DNA from: Desulfobacteraceae bacterium
Lineage (GTDB): Bacteria; Desulfobacterota; Desulfobacteria; Desulfobacterales; Desulfosarcinaceae
DNA: 64,000 nucleotides
Assembly (NCBI GenBank): GCA_027068085.1
Contig: JAMOUQ010000051.1
Span: 21,625-85,624, forward strand
Direction: 5' to 3'
Below, piece by piece: positions 24,715-35,723 of the stretch. A model generated the notes under the pieces. It had not been told where the DNA came from. It was given only the letters and a program-made list of their open reading frames with translations, and made no database searches. The number at the start of each line of letters is the position of its first letter. Within the stretch, counting starts at the first letter, position 1. Both the position numbers and the translations under genes were made by a program.

Positions 24715-25650
24715 ATGGCGGAATCCGGCAGGCGCATTTCCAACATAACCGACCATATGATGGTGATCGGGATCGCACTGGCGGCCATATATTGGCTGCT
24801 TGATTCTTTCATGGCCATTTTTCTGCAGACCGACAATTTTCTCGAAAAACTCATCGGCGTCGAACTTGACAATATCTGGATGCGGATAATCGTGTTGTGC
24901 CTTTTTGCCATCTTCGGCTCTCATGCCCAGTACACCCTGAACCAGAGACGACGCATGGCGGAAAAGATCGTCAAGGACGCGGCCACCAGGGAGCGATTTC
25001 AGCGCCTGCTTTCCCCGGATCTGGCGGAAATGGTGGTTTCCGGTGAATTGACGGTGGAAAAAGGTGGTGAAAACAGGGTCGCGACCGTAATGTTTGTCGA
25101 TATTCGCGGATTTACCCGCTTGAGTGAAAACACCGACGCTTCATCGGTTCTCCAGATGCTGAATGAATATTACGAACGGATGGTTGATATAGTGTTTCGC
25201 TATCAGGGTACGGTGGACAAGTTCATCGGTGACGCCATGATGGTTATCTGGGGCGCTCCGATCTCGCATCCTGACGACCCCCAGCGGGCCATCAGGGCCG
25301 CTCTGGAAATGAACCGCGCCCTGGAAGAATACAACGCCGAGAGGAAACGCAAAGGGCTGGCTCCCATTGCGGTCGGCATCGGGATCAATACCGGAAATCT
25401 GGTGGCCGGTTACATAGGGTCATCGCGCACAATGAGTTATTCGGTGATCGGAGATACGGTCAATACCGCCGCCAGGCTGTGTGATGCCGCCAGGCCCGGC
25501 GAGATCATCATTTCCGACCAGACCCGTCAGGCAGTCGGCCGGGGGCGGTTCAGGCTGGAAGCCAAAGAGCCGATCAATGCCAAAGGTAAAGACCAACCAA
25601 TCAAGGCCTGGCGCGTGGTGGCCGTGGCCGAAGGCGGGCAGGACGAATGA
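24715..25650 (+). CDS. Class III adenylate/guanylate cyclase, membrane-anchored
   Basis: The protein has 311 residues. Two hydrophobic segments (about 15-38 and 58-78) anchor it, a short coiled linker follows, and the CHD cyclase domain spans about 115-300. Metal-binding aspartates are in VMFVDIRGFTRLSE and in VDKFIGDAMMVIWGAP. The transition-state region is SYSVIGDTVNTAARL, where Asn and Arg are kept. Adenylate cyclase is more likely than guanylate, but purine choice is not certain. TAAGGA precedes ATG 24715. It overlaps ispF by 4 bp. A cNMP-type domain occurs in the protein at 33159-34331. Confidence 0.9.
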   Translation: MAESGRRISNITDHMMVIGIALAAIYWLLDSFMAIFLQTDNFLEKLIGVELDNIWMRIIVLCLFAIFGSHAQYTLNQRRRMAEKIVKDAATRERFQRLLSPDLAEMVVSGELTVEKGGENRVATVMFVDIRGFTRLSENTDASSVLQMLNEYYERMVDIVFRYQGTVDKFIGDAMMVIWGAPISHPDDPQRAIRAALEMNRALEEYNAERKRKGLAPIAVGIGINTGNLVAGYIGSSRTMSYSVIGDTVNTAARLCDAARPGEIIISDQTRQAVGRGRFRLEAKEPINAKGKDQPIKAWRVVAVAEGGQDE

Positions 25651-26213
25651 GCTCGGATCTGACGGCCGGTTTTCCGTTGTCCGGACAGCTGCCCGCTGGT
25701 TTCAGGGCCGGAATCGGGTACGACATTCACAGGCTGGTGAAAGGGAGGCCTTTGGTGCTGGGCGGCATCGAGATTCCGTTTGAAAAAGGTCTCCTTGGCC
25801 ATTCGGATGCCGACGTGCTCGTGCATGCCGCCTGTGATGCGGTTCTGGGGGCGGCCGGCCTGGGTGATCTGGGAGAGCATTTTCCAGATACGGATCCGAA
25901 GTACGCCGGAATTTACAGCCTGGAGCTATTGGCCGAAACCGTGGCCATGATAAAAGAAAAGGGCTGGACGGTGAACAATCTCGATGCCACCGTTTTTGCC
26001 CAGCAGCCTAAACTGGGAGCATACAAGCTGCCCATGGCCGAAAAACTGGCCACGGTCCTGGAAACCGGCATCGACGCAGTCAACATCAAGGCCACCACCA
26101 CGGAAAACCTCGGTCTGGTCGGAACCGGTGAGGCCATGGCTGCCATGTGCATAGTGCTGATCAGATCGGAATCTCCAGTGAAATTTGCGCCGGACGGTCC
26201 CCATGGAGCCTGA
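25647..26213 (+). CDS. ispF: 2-C-methyl-D-erythritol 2,4-cyclodiphosphate synthase
   Basis: This enzyme catalyses the fifth step of the MEP isoprenoid pathway, forming the cyclic diphosphate from CDP-ME 2-phosphate. Metal-binding D-x-H is in GIGYDIHRL, and the family signature [19 protein letters not shown] and KATTTENLG are intact. The product is 188 residues including an N-terminal extension of about 18. The ATG overlaps the cyclase stop (ATGA) and its end overlaps uvrB by 11 bp. Confidence 0.96.
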   Translation: MSSDLTAGFPLSGQLPAGFRAGIGYDIHRLVKGRPLVLGGIEIPFEKGLLGHSDADVLVHAACDAVLGAAGLGDLGEHFPDTDPKYAGIYSLELLAETVAMIKEKGWTVNNLDATVFAQQPKLGAYKLPMAEKLATVLETGIDAVNIKATTTENLGLVGTGEAMAAMCIVLIRSESPVKFAPDGPHGA

Positions 26214-28212
26214 AAAAAGGGAACATTTCCAGCTGGTGTCGGAATTCGTTCCCCGCGGTGACCAGCCCGGCGCCATCGAGCGTTTGTGTCTGGGCCTTGA
26301 ACAGGGCGTCAGGGATCAGGTCCTGCTGGGCGTAACCGGTTCCGGCAAAACCTTCACCATGGCTCAGACAATCGCAAGCAGCGGCAGACCGGCTCTGGTG
26401 ATTGCGCCCAACAAGACCCTGGCGGCTCAGCTCTATACTGAATTCAGGCAGTTTTTCCCCCGCAACGCGGTCGAATATTTCGTCAGCTATTACGATTACT
26501 ATCAGCCCGAGGCTTATATTCCCACCACCGACACCTATATTCAGAAAGACTCTTCGATCAATGACATGATCGACAAAATGCGCCATTCAGCCACCCGTTC
26601 GGTTTTATCCAGGCGGGACGTGATCGTTGTTGCAAGTGTGTCCTGCATCTTCGGACTGGGAGCGCCGGAGGACTACCTCGACCTGCGCCTGGAGCTGGAA
26701 GCGGATATGGAGATTTCGCGCTCCAGGCTGCTGCACCGTCTTGTAACCATGCATTACCAGCGAAACGACGTCGATTTCTACCGGGGGACTTTCAGGGTCC
26801 GCGGGGACCGGATCGAGATCTTTCCGAGCTACGAGGACCAGTGCGCCGTCAGGATCGATTTGTTCGGAGACCGGATCGAAGCCCTTTGTCAGATAGATCC
26901 GTTGACGGCTGTGTCCACCGGCACCCTGGAAAGGCTTACCCTGTTTCCGGCCAGCCATTACGTTACCTCCCAGAGCACGCGCAGCAGGGCCATTGCCGCC
27001 ATCCTGGAAGAACTCAAAGAAAGAGTGGACTATTACCGTGATCGGAAAAGGTACCTGGAAGCCCAGCGGGTCGAAGAAAGGACCCGCTTCGATCTGGAGA
27101 TGATGCAGGAGATCGGCTATTGCAGCGGGATAGAGAATTATTCGCGCCATTTGACGGGCAGGCGGCCGGGACAGCCGCCTCCGACCCTGCTTGATTATTT
27201 CCCGGACGACTATGTCATGTTCGTGGACGAAAGCCACATAACCATTCCCCAGTTAAGGGCCATGTACCGCGGAGACCGTTCCAGAAAAATGACTCTTGTG
27301 GAATACGGATTCAGGCTGCCGTCCGCCCTGGACAACCGCCCCCTGCGTTTCGACGAGTGGAGGGCAAGGGTGAACCAGGTGATCTATGTTTCAGCCACTC
27401 CTTCGGACTGGGAAATGAAGAAAGCCGGTCACGCCCCGGTGGAGCAGATCGTACGGCCCACCGGCCTTGTCGATCCCCGGGTGGAGGTAAGGCCGGCCCG
27501 GAGCCAGGTCGATGATCTGTACGCAGAGATCATTGAATGCCGCAAAAAGGGATTCCGCACGCTTGTCACGACCCTTACCAAGCGGATGGCCGAAGATCTT
27601 ACCGAATACTACTCTGATCTGGGACTTGCCGTCCGTTATCTGCACTCGGACATCAGTACGCTGGAGAGGATGGAAATAATCCGGCAACTGCGCCAGGGAG
27701 CCTTCGATGTCCTGGTGGGCATAAACCTGCTAAGAGAAGGGTTGGACATTCCGGAAGTCGCCCTGGTGGCCATTTTGGATGCCGACAAGGAAGGTTTTCT
27801 GCGTTCGGCGCGGGCCCTGATCCAGACCTTCGGCCGCGCTGCCAGAAACGTTGAAGGCAAGGTCGTCCTCTATGCCGACAAGGTGACCGAGGCCATGCGG
27901 CAAGCCATCGAGGAAACAGACCGGCGCCGGCAGATCCAGCTGGAATTCAACGCCCGCAACAAGGTGACACCCAAGACGATAGAAAAGAACATAACGGCCG
28001 TTTTCGATCAGGCTTACGGACAGAGCCTTTCGGTCCGGGAACCGGAGCAAGAAAGTTGCGAAGCGGCAGAAACGGATCCTGATCTTGAAAGACGGATCAA
28101 ACGGCTGGAAAAGCTCATGCAGCAGGCGGCGAAAGAACTGGAGTATGAAAAGGCGGCCGCCTTTCGCGACGAGATAGCGGCCCTGCGCCGGAGACTTTTG
28201 TTCGAAGCCTGA
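26203..28212 (+). CDS. uvrB: Excinuclease ABC subunit B
   Basis: UvrB is the damage-verifying helicase-like core of nucleotide excision repair. Walker A is [13 protein letters not shown]; the damage-clamping hairpin [13 protein letters not shown] is intact, as are FVDESHIT and the C-terminal UVR motif ([20 protein letters not shown]). The protein has 669 residues, normal length. The start is [15 protein letters not shown] at 26203, overlapping ispF. uvrC follows after 29 bp, so the two repair subunits are co-transcribed. Confidence 0.98.
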   Translation: MEPEKREHFQLVSEFVPRGDQPGAIERLCLGLEQGVRDQVLLGVTGSGKTFTMAQTIASSGRPALVIAPNKTLAAQLYTEFRQFFPRNAVEYFVSYYDYYQPEAYIPTTDTYIQKDSSINDMIDKMRHSATRSVLSRRDVIVVASVSCIFGLGAPEDYLDLRLELEADMEISRSRLLHRLVTMHYQRNDVDFYRGTFRVRGDRIEIFPSYEDQCAVRIDLFGDRIEALCQIDPLTAVSTGTLERLTLFPASHYVTSQSTRSRAIAAILEELKERVDYYRDRKRYLEAQRVEERTRFDLEMMQEIGYCSGIENYSRHLTGRRPGQPPPTLLDYFPDDYVMFVDESHITIPQLRAMYRGDRSRKMTLVEYGFRLPSALDNRPLRFDEWRARVNQVIYVSATPSDWEMKKAGHAPVEQIVRPTGLVDPRVEVRPARSQVDDLYAEIIECRKKGFRTLVTTLTKRMAEDLTEYYSDLGLAVRYLHSDISTLERMEIIRQLRQGAFDVLVGINLLREGLDIPEVALVAILDADKEGFLRSARALIQTFGRAARNVEGKVVLYADKVTEAMRQAIEETDRRRQIQLEFNARNKVTPKTIEKNITAVFDQAYGQSLSVREPEQESCEAAETDPDLERRIKRLEKLMQQAAKELEYEKAAAFRDEIAALRRRLLFEA

Positions 28213-28241
28213 ATATTCGGCGGTAGCAGAAGCTGAGAACC

Positions 28242-30086
28242 ATGCCTGCAAAAGAAGACGAAATACCCTCGGCCCTCCTGGAGAATCTAAGGCATGTGGC
28301 CGGCAGTCCCGGAGTCTATCTGATGCGGGATGCGGCCGGCAGGGTCATCTACGTGGGCAAGGCTGCCAATCTCAAAAAAAGGCTGGCGAGCTATTTCAGC
28401 CGCAGGGGCCGCCGGGATCCCAAGACCGAGGCCCTGCTGTCGAAGCTTGCCGGCTTCGAGACCATTCTCACCACCAACGAGAAAGAGGCTCTGATTCTCG
28501 AGTCCAATCTTATCAAAAAGCACCGGCCGCGCTACAATGTGATTCTGAAAGACGACAAACGTTATCCTTCCCTGCGCATAGATCCCGGGGAGAATTACCC
28601 CAACCTGACGGTGGTGCGGAAGATCAAAAATGACGGGGCTCTCTATTTCGGTCCTTACGCCTCGGCCAGGGCGGTCAGGCAAACCGTCCGTTTCATCCAC
28701 AAGACTTTCAGGCTCCGGAAGTGCAACGACAAGATGTTCAGACGCAGAACCAGGCCCTGTCTCAACTATCAGATGTCTCTCTGCCTTGCTCCCTGCTGCC
28801 GTAATGTGGGCCGTGATTTCTACCATGATATCGTCAGGGAGGTCATCGCCTTTCTGAGGGGCAGGACTCCGGAGCTGATAAGGAAAGTACGGCGCCGGAT
28901 GTTGGACGCTGCCCGGAGACAAGCCTACGAGGAGGCCGCCGGTCTCAGGGACAAACTTTTCGCCCTGGAGCGGACGCTGGAAAAACAGGTCAGCGTAATC
29001 AACGATTTCAAGGACCGGGACGTGATCGCCCTGGCAGAAGACGGGCTATGGACGGTGCTGACGGTGCTGAAAGTAAGGCGCGGATTCCTGATGGGACAGG
29101 CCCATTACTGCCTGGAACAGGCCCTGGGAAATGAAGGGGCCAAGCTCAGCGCCTTCATCCGCCAGTATTATACCACCAGGGAGAGATTGCCCGCAGAGAT
29201 CCTGTTGAGCCATCGCCCGGACGACCTCGAGCCACTGGCGGCCCACATCAGGGAGACGGCCGGCAGAAGCGTGACTTTCACCGTGCCCCGCAAAGCCGAA
29301 AAACGTCGTTTGGTGGAAATGGCCCTGGCCAATGCCGGCCACCGGGCCGGCAAGTTGAGAGAAGGGGAGCTGGCACGGCGGCACCTTTTGGAAAACCTCA
29401 GGCAAAAACTGAAGCTGAGCCGCCTGCCGCTGCGGATAGAATGTTTCGACAATTCCCATCTGGGAGGCCGGCAAATGGTTGCCGCCATGGCTGTTTTCGT
29501 GGCCGGGCGGCCGTCGCAGGAGGATTTCCGGCGATTCCGGCTGGACTTGCAGAGCCCCGACGATTATCTCGCCATGGCCACTGTGCTGGAGCGCAGGTTT
29601 TCAAAGACCGGTACCCGGGATGAATTACCCGATTTGGTGATGGTGGACGGCGGCAAGGGACAGCTGAACGTCGCCTTGCGGACGGTAGACCGCTTGGGGC
29701 TTTCCGGGAGGTTCGATCTTGTCGCAATAGCAAAGGCCGGGAAGCCCGGGCTGGAACCGGACAGGATATACCTTCCGGGCCGTGCCAATCCGGTAAATTT
29801 TCGCCGTGGCGACGAGACGCTGATGTTGCTGCAACAGATCCGCGACCGGGCCCACAGTCTGGCAATCGGATACCAGAGACTGCGACGCCGCAGACGGGCG
29901 CTGGAATCGGATCTGGACAAAATCCGGGGGATCGGCCCCAAACGCAAGGAGGCCCTGCTCAAAGCTTTCGGCGGGGTTGAAAATATCCGGGCAGCAACGC
30001 CCGAGCAACTGAGCGCTCTGCCCGGTATCAGTACTGAGTTGGCAAAAGCCGTGCTTGACGCTCTCAGGCAACGGGTAAGTGACTGA
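28242..30086 (+). CDS. uvrC: Excinuclease ABC subunit C
   Basis: UvrC makes both incisions in nucleotide excision repair. The GIY-YIG nuclease is at 15-95 (SPGVYLMRDAAGRVIYVGKA). The UVR motif near 225-255 (AYEEAAGLRDKLFALERTL) binds UvrB. The RNase H-like nuclease (about 380-545) has IECFDNSHLGG and VMVDGGKGQLNVA. Tandem helix-hairpin-helix motifs end the protein (IRGIGPKRKEALL-like, LPGISTELAKAVLD). The length of 614 is normal. Confidence 0.98.
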   Translation: MPAKEDEIPSALLENLRHVAGSPGVYLMRDAAGRVIYVGKAANLKKRLASYFSRRGRRDPKTEALLSKLAGFETILTTNEKEALILESNLIKKHRPRYNVILKDDKRYPSLRIDPGENYPNLTVVRKIKNDGALYFGPYASARAVRQTVRFIHKTFRLRKCNDKMFRRRTRPCLNYQMSLCLAPCCRNVGRDFYHDIVREVIAFLRGRTPELIRKVRRRMLDAARRQAYEEAAGLRDKLFALERTLEKQVSVINDFKDRDVIALAEDGLWTVLTVLKVRRGFLMGQAHYCLEQALGNEGAKLSAFIRQYYTTRERLPAEILLSHRPDDLEPLAAHIRETAGRSVTFTVPRKAEKRRLVEMALANAGHRAGKLREGELARRHLLENLRQKLKLSRLPLRIECFDNSHLGGRQMVAAMAVFVAGRPSQEDFRRFRLDLQSPDDYLAMATVLERRFSKTGTRDELPDLVMVDGGKGQLNVALRTVDRLGLSGRFDLVAIAKAGKPGLEPDRIYLPGRANPVNFRRGDETLMLLQQIRDRAHSLAIGYQRLRRRRRALESDLDKIRGIGPKRKEALLKAFGGVENIRAATPEQLSALPGISTELAKAVLDALRQRVSD

Positions 30087-30129
30087 GTTTATGCCGCGTC
30101 GGCCTGCTGACCGTCCGGAAACGGCCCGC

Positions 30130-31116
<987 letters not shown>

Positions 31117-31137
31117 TTAAAACAAGCCAAAGAGGCA

Positions 31138-31165
31138 TCCATAGCATATTGTCCGCACTTGTCAA
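31138..31165 (-). promoter_or_regulatory. Sigma-70-type promoter of mdh
   Basis: The minus strand reads TTGACA (31165-31160), a 16-bp spacer, then TATGGA (31143-31138), leaving about 66 bases to the mdh ATG. The -35 is perfect and the -10 matches three of six. No other candidate is better in this gap. Confidence 0.5.
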
Positions 31166-31201
31166 TAGAGTAATATTTAGTTATTTGAAAACGTTTGAAT
31201 A

Positions 31202-31231
31202 TTGACACATTAGGCCAAAAGAGGCTAAAAA
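31202..31231 (+). promoter_or_regulatory. Candidate sigma-70-type promoter for the TPR-mglA group
   Basis: TTGACA (31202-31207), an 18-bp spacer and TAAAAA (31226-31231) face the plus strand, divergent from the mdh promoter. The start codon of the next gene is about 230 bases downstream. That leader (31232-31465) contains no clear coding start of its own, although the reading frame of the next gene stays open through most of it. Confidence 0.4.
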
Positions 31232-31465
31232 TGATACTCAGTCGGTTGCATTCGATACGTGTTCGCAATGCGGCCGCCCGCAAAAGTTACAGCACATGCA
31301 GGCTCGCAGGCCGGCGGCGCAACGCAGGGGCATCGCAGCAAGCCCGGGGATCCGCCGGCAGGGGCCGGGGTGGCCAGGGGTTATCGAGTTCACATTTCCC
31401 GGCTGCCTTTGAATTTGGACGGTTGGCAAAATCATCCCGTGGACTGCGGGATGATGAGGATTACA

Positions 31466-32401
31466 ATGGCGGATTTTAAACAGCAGCTCAAAGCGTTACT
31501 CGGTGAGGCTGAAATTTACAAAAGCCAGGGGCTGGTCGATGAAGCCAGGGCAAAATATAAAACCGCAGCAGAGCTGATACGCTCCAAACCGAACATAAAA
31601 AACCGTGATGGTTTGCTCGATGCGATCAGGGCCAAGATCGGTCAGTTGCAAAAGCAGCAGATTGACGCCGATCAGGTAGTTCAGTCGCCCAAATTGTCGC
31701 CCAAGGCTCAGAACCTCATAAAAAATCTTTTCATCGCCACAGATGAAGAGCACCCTGACGATGCAGCCCTTCAGGCCGCCATCATGATGGCAAAAATCGG
31801 GCAGTTCGAAAGCGCCATCACCGAGTTCAACAAGCTTATTCAGAAGGATCGTCTCAGGGTGGCGGCGGCCAAGCATATTCTTCAGTGTCATCTGGCGAAA
31901 TCTTCGGAACGGGAAGCCATAGAACAGTATCGCCGCTGGATCGAAGACGGCGGTTTCCCGCCCAGGCAACTGGAAACCGTCCGACAGTATCTGGAGGAGA
32001 TCCTGCAGCAAAAAGGTATCAAGCGCAGACTGCCGTCACCGAAGATTGAAACCGAAGATAAGGCTGACCAAATCCCGGAGCCGGAAACCGAGAGTGAAAC
32101 CGAAGAAGATTTCATAGATATCACTTCTATCGCCATAAGCTTCGAGGGCGGTCCTCACAAGGGCAAGACCGTCGAGTTCGACGTAAATTTTCAGTCCGGG
32201 AACATGTTGAGCCTGATTATCTCCAAGAATGAAGCCGATGTGCTTGAAGGTCTGGACGACGGGATGAAGTTGAATGACATACAGTTTTTCTCTCCGATTG
32301 CGATTTTCAGCGGGGCAGGCGTCGTGGTTTCCAAGACACAGATCAAATCCGGGCCCAAGCAGGGGGATTATTGCCTCGATATACGCATTACAAGCACGTA
32401 A
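31466..32401 (+). CDS. Helical/TPR-like protein, possible PilZ-like C-terminal domain
   Basis: The product is 311 residues with no signal peptide. The N-terminal two thirds are helical with TPR-like spacing (EAEIYKSQGLVDEARAKYKTAAEL; AIMMAKIGQFESAITEFNKLIQKDRL). An acidic linker (about 205-220) leads to a beta-rich C-terminal domain (SIAISFEGGPHKGKTVEFDV, IQFFSPIAIFSGAGVVV) that could be a divergent PilZ-like module, though no RxxxR motif is visible. ATG 31466 has GAGGA six bases upstream. It precedes mglA by 123 bp and likely belongs to the same signalling group. Specific function unknown. Confidence 0.7.
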   Translation: MADFKQQLKALLGEAEIYKSQGLVDEARAKYKTAAELIRSKPNIKNRDGLLDAIRAKIGQLQKQQIDADQVVQSPKLSPKAQNLIKNLFIATDEEHPDDAALQAAIMMAKIGQFESAITEFNKLIQKDRLRVAAAKHILQCHLAKSSEREAIEQYRRWIEDGGFPPRQLETVRQYLEEILQQKGIKRRLPSPKIETEDKADQIPEPETESETEEDFIDITSIAISFEGGPHKGKTVEFDVNFQSGNMLSLIISKNEADVLEGLDDGMKLNDIQFFSPIAIFSGAGVVVSKTQIKSGPKQGDYCLDIRITST

Positions 32402-32524
32402 CCGGTAAATGTTTTCGAAGTTTGACGGAGACAGTGGAGACGAAATTTGTAGGACTTTTATGAGCTGGCCGGATTGAAAATCCGTTTCAGCCAAATGCCA
32501 AGCCAAGTTGCGGAGTGAATACTT

Positions 32525-33139
32525 ATGGCCATTTTCAACCTGAAGAAGCGGGAAATAGAATGCAAGATTGTATATTATGGTCCGGGGCGCTGCGGTAAGA
32601 CCACGAATCTGGAGTTCATTTTCAAGTCCTACAAAAAACAGGTCCGGGGCGAGATGGTTTCGATAAACACCGAAGGTGACCGCACATTGTTTTTTGATTT
32701 TCTCCCCATGGGGCTTGGGAAGATCAGGGGTTGCGATGTAAGGGTGCAGCTTTACACCGTACCCGGACAGGTAAAATACAGCTCTACCCGCAAGCTTGTC
32801 CTCAGGGGGGTGGATGGTGTCGTTTTCGTTGCCGACTCGCTCGAGGTGAGACGTGAAAAAAACATGTTGTCACTAAAGGATCTGCAGAGTAATTTGAAGG
32901 AATACGGCAAAAGCATCTTCAAGGTACCGCTTGTAATGCAATATAACAAGAGAGATTTGGCCGAGCAAGGTATTCCGCTGATGCCACTGGAACAAATGGA
33001 AAGAGACCTGAATCGGCAATTGAAGGTTCCATCTTTTCCTGCCAGCGCGGTCAAGGGTGCCGGAGTCGGAGTCACTCTCAAGGAGTGTTTGAAGTTGACT
33101 CTGAAGGCATTGCAAAAAGAGTTCAAGTGGGCCCAGTAA
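32525..33139 (+). CDS. mglA: MglA-family Ras-like GTPase
   Basis: This small GTPase sets cell polarity and controls type IV pili and gliding motility in Myxococcus and relatives. It has P-loop YYGPGRCGKTTNLEFI, switch II YTVPGQVKYSSTRKLVLRG, base-recognition QYNKRDL and ends in KEFKWAQ; 204 residues is close to the family norm. No MglB (roadblock) GTPase-activating partner lies beside it, unlike many mglBA operons. The following genes encode a DUF4388/cNMP protein and a PilZ protein. It may control the MSHA-like pilus of this window. Confidence 0.94.
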   Translation: MAIFNLKKREIECKIVYYGPGRCGKTTNLEFIFKSYKKQVRGEMVSINTEGDRTLFFDFLPMGLGKIRGCDVRVQLYTVPGQVKYSSTRKLVLRGVDGVVFVADSLEVRREKNMLSLKDLQSNLKEYGKSIFKVPLVMQYNKRDLAEQGIPLMPLEQMERDLNRQLKVPSFPASAVKGAGVGVTLKECLKLTLKALQKEFKWAQ

Positions 33140-33158
33140 AATGTGAGCTAAGGTGATT

Positions 33159-34331
33159 ATGAGTGCTAACAAAGTACTGGCTGGCAGTTTGAAATTCCTG
33201 ACCCTGGGTGAGGTCATGCAGATCCTTGGCGGTAACGCCAGCAGCGGGATCTTGCGCATAATGAGCCGCTATGCCAACGAACCGGGCGTTATTTACTTCA
33301 AGGACGGCAATCCCGTGAATGCAGCCTGTTCGGGCAGATCAGGCCTTGATGCAGTTTATTCCCTCTTTGGATGGACTGACGGCGAGTTCGAGTTTCATCA
33401 GGAGCAAGTCGATGTGGAGCCGGTAATAAACAAGAGCCGCATGGGGATAATTTTGGAGGGACTGAAAATGGTCGACGACGGGCAGATAGAAAAGCTTGGG
33501 CCTGACGCCATAGGAACATCCCGGATGGCGGCAACCAAGGGAGAGGGAGTCGTGCCTTTGATGAAGGGGCCACTGGTGGACTATATGTACATCGCCGACG
33601 AAGAGGATTTCTTCGATGGCGAGAGCATTGTCGAGGAGGGCAAACACGGTTCTTGGATATGGGTGGTGCTGGAAGGCGTCGTCGAGATAGTCAAAAACAC
33701 CGACAAGGGTCCTTTGCCGATTGTCAGAGTCGGTGACGGCGGATTCATCGGCAGCCTGTCGTCATTTCTGATTCAGGGCCATATGCGCACAGCCACCGTC
33801 GTGGCAGTGGGCAACGTCCAGTTGGGGGTTCTGGATTCCCAACGGCTCGCCCAGGAATTCGCGGCCCTGTCGGCCGAGTTCAGAACTTTTCTTATTTCGA
33901 TCGACAGGCGTCTGCGGCAGCTCAATCAACGGGTGGTGGATTATTACACGGGCGCGGCAGATCCTGCCAGTATGATAAATAACCGCGTGCCGGTAATAAA
34001 ACAGGGCGCCGACGAAGAAAGCCTCTACCAGGTTGCCGGCGGTGACGCCGTGGTTGTGAGACATCATGAGAAAGGGATGGTGCCCCTGGTCAGCCTGCCG
34101 CGGGGAGAGTATTTCGGCTCTGTTCCATTCATGGAACTGGGGCAGGAGCCCGAGTATGCTTCTGTTCTTGCCTCCAAGGATCTCAAGGTCAAGAAGATCG
34201 ACGCCGGGAAGTTCAAGAACGAGTATGACAATCTTTCGACCACTTTCAAGAACATGGTCGATCACATGGCTGCCGCCATATCGGTTACCACCGGTGTGGT
34301 TTGCGCCTATCATTCCAAAGAGAGCAGATGA
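33159..34331 (+). CDS. DUF4388 (PATAN-like) and cyclic-nucleotide-binding-like domain protein
   Basis: Residues 1-95 form a DUF4388 domain (LKFLTLGEVMQILGGNASSGILRI; GVIYFKDGNPVNAACSG), found in gliding and polarity regulators. About 125-245 is a cNMP-binding-like barrel (FFDGESIVEEGKHGSWIWVV; GDGGFIGSLSSFL), and a second, weaker barrel may lie at 270-365 (PRGEYFGSVPFMELG). The ligand-binding phosphate cassette is not obviously intact, so cyclic nucleotide binding is unproven. It starts 19 bp after mglA with TAAGG before the ATG. It could link the cyclase at 24715 to MglA output. Confidence 0.8.
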   Translation: MSANKVLAGSLKFLTLGEVMQILGGNASSGILRIMSRYANEPGVIYFKDGNPVNAACSGRSGLDAVYSLFGWTDGEFEFHQEQVDVEPVINKSRMGIILEGLKMVDDGQIEKLGPDAIGTSRMAATKGEGVVPLMKGPLVDYMYIADEEDFFDGESIVEEGKHGSWIWVVLEGVVEIVKNTDKGPLPIVRVGDGGFIGSLSSFLIQGHMRTATVVAVGNVQLGVLDSQRLAQEFAALSAEFRTFLISIDRRLRQLNQRVVDYYTGAADPASMINNRVPVIKQGADEESLYQVAGGDAVVVRHHEKGMVPLVSLPRGEYFGSVPFMELGQEPEYASVLASKDLKVKKIDAGKFKNEYDNLSTTFKNMVDHMAAAISVTTGVVCAYHSKESR

Positions 34332-34414
34332 GCGAATTGGTGGCCGGACACACCCACCGGGCAATCGGCAGCTGCAATGCAGCAGACAACAAAGCTATAT
34401 TTTAGGAGCTGGTC

Positions 34415-34765
34415 ATGGCCGTTGAAGAAAAAAGAGGATGCTCGCGGATCGAGGCGATAAATCTTCTCAATTACGTCTATCTGGATGAAGACGGTAACGA
34501 AGCGTTGCAGGGCATGGGGCGCACTCTCAATGTTTCGGAAAAAGGCATTCTGCTCGAAACCCATCACCGGGTTGAAAAAGACCAGAGTGTTTCTCTGACC
34601 ATCGGTCTCGAAGAAGACATGGTGGACATTCTGGGCAAGGTGGTTTACACCCGTGAAGAAAGGCCCGGGGTATACGCGGCCGGCATAGAGTTTGCCGAAA
34701 TGGGCCCTGCGGCAAGAGAGACTTTGAAGAAATATATCGAAGTTTTCAACAGTGGGCAAAAATGA
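34415..34765 (+). CDS. PilZ-domain protein
   Basis: This single-domain protein has 116 residues. The second c-di-GMP-binding motif is clear: [13 protein letters not shown] (N/DxSxxG form). The N-terminal basic motif is weak ([13 protein letters not shown]), so c-di-GMP affinity may be low. [27 protein letters not shown] sequence completes the barrel. TAGGAG precedes the ATG. Fourth in the mglA group, 56 bp before purC. Confidence 0.85.
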   Translation: MAVEEKRGCSRIEAINLLNYVYLDEDGNEALQGMGRTLNVSEKGILLETHHRVEKDQSVSLTIGLEEDMVDILGKVVYTREERPGVYAAGIEFAEMGPAARETLKKYIEVFNSGQK

Positions 34766-34820
34766 CACGGTTGAAGTGAAATCGCAGAAGTCAAATCGCA
34801 ATTACGAGGAAAGCTTCAAG

Positions 34821-35723
34821 ATGGAATACGACGGCGCAGTTATGGAAACGAACCTGGAAGGCCTGAAGTTGATCAGAAAAGGCAAGGTGAGAGACGTTTA
34901 TGATCTGGGCGACTGTTTTCTTATGATCGCCACGGACAGAATTTCGGCCTTTGACGTCATAATGCCCACCCCGATTCCGGACAAGGGCAAGATATTGAAT
35001 CAAATATCCCTGTTCTGGTTTGAAAAGCTGAAGGACCTTGTGCCCAATCATGTGATCACCGGCGACGTGGACCGGTTTCCGTCGGAACTGAAGCCGTGGC
35101 GCAAGCTGCTGGACGGTCGCAGCATGCTGGTCAAAAAGGCGGAACCCTTGCCGGTTGAATGTGTCGTCAGGGGATACATCTCGGGTTCGGGCTGGAAGTC
35201 ATACTTGAAAGACGGCACTGTTTGCGGCATAAAGCTGCCGCCCGGGCTCAAGGAGTCGGATCGGTTGCCGCAGCCAATTTTCACACCCTCGACGAAGGAA
35301 GAGGCGGGCAAGCACGATATCAACATAGATTTCGAGACGACATGCAAGCTGGTGGGAAAAGAAGTGGCCGAAAAGATCAGGCAGCTGTCCCTGGCAATCT
35401 ACCGGCAGGGAGCCTGCCTGGCGGATGAAAAAGGAATTATCATAGCCGACACGAAGTTTGAGTTCGGATTTCATGACGGCGAACTTATCCTTATAGATGA
35501 AGTCCTGACACCCGATTCTTCCAGGTTCTGGCCGAAAGAGACCTACAAGCCGGGTGGAGCACAGAAAAGTTATGACAAGCAATATGTCAGAGATTATCTT
35601 TCATCGCTGAACTGGAACAAACAGCCACCCGCACCGGAACTTCCCGCAGAAGTGGTTTCAAACACGCGGGCGAAATATCTCCAGGCCCTGGAGGCGTTGA
35701 CCGGTACGACTCATGGAATATAG
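34821..35723 (+). CDS. purC: Phosphoribosylaminoimidazole-succinocarboxamide synthase
   Basis: PurC joins CAIR and aspartate using ATP in purine synthesis. [46 protein letters not shown] and [10 protein letters not shown] are conserved motifs, and the 300-residue length fits the longer PurC form. GAGGAAAG lies nine bases before ATG 34821; METNLEGLK at 34842 is an alternative. It overlaps the ParB-like gene by 11 bp. Confidence 0.95.
   Translation: MEYDGAVMETNLEGLKLIRKGKVRDVYDLGDCFLMIATDRISAFDVIMPTPIPDKGKILNQISLFWFEKLKDLVPNHVITGDVDRFPSELKPWRKLLDGRSMLVKKAEPLPVECVVRGYISGSGWKSYLKDGTVCGIKLPPGLKESDRLPQPIFTPSTKEEAGKHDINIDFETTCKLVGKEVAEKIRQLSLAIYRQGACLADEKGIIIADTKFEFGFHDGELILIDEVLTPDSSRFWPKETYKPGGAQKSYDKQYVRDYLSSLNWNKQPPAPELPAEVVSNTRAKYLQALEALTGTTHGI

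Noticed and set aside
31232..31465. Upstream extension of the TPR-like gene to 31259
   Set aside because: The extra translation (Gly/Ala/Arg-rich) does not look like protein, and the ATG at 31466 has a good ribosome site.
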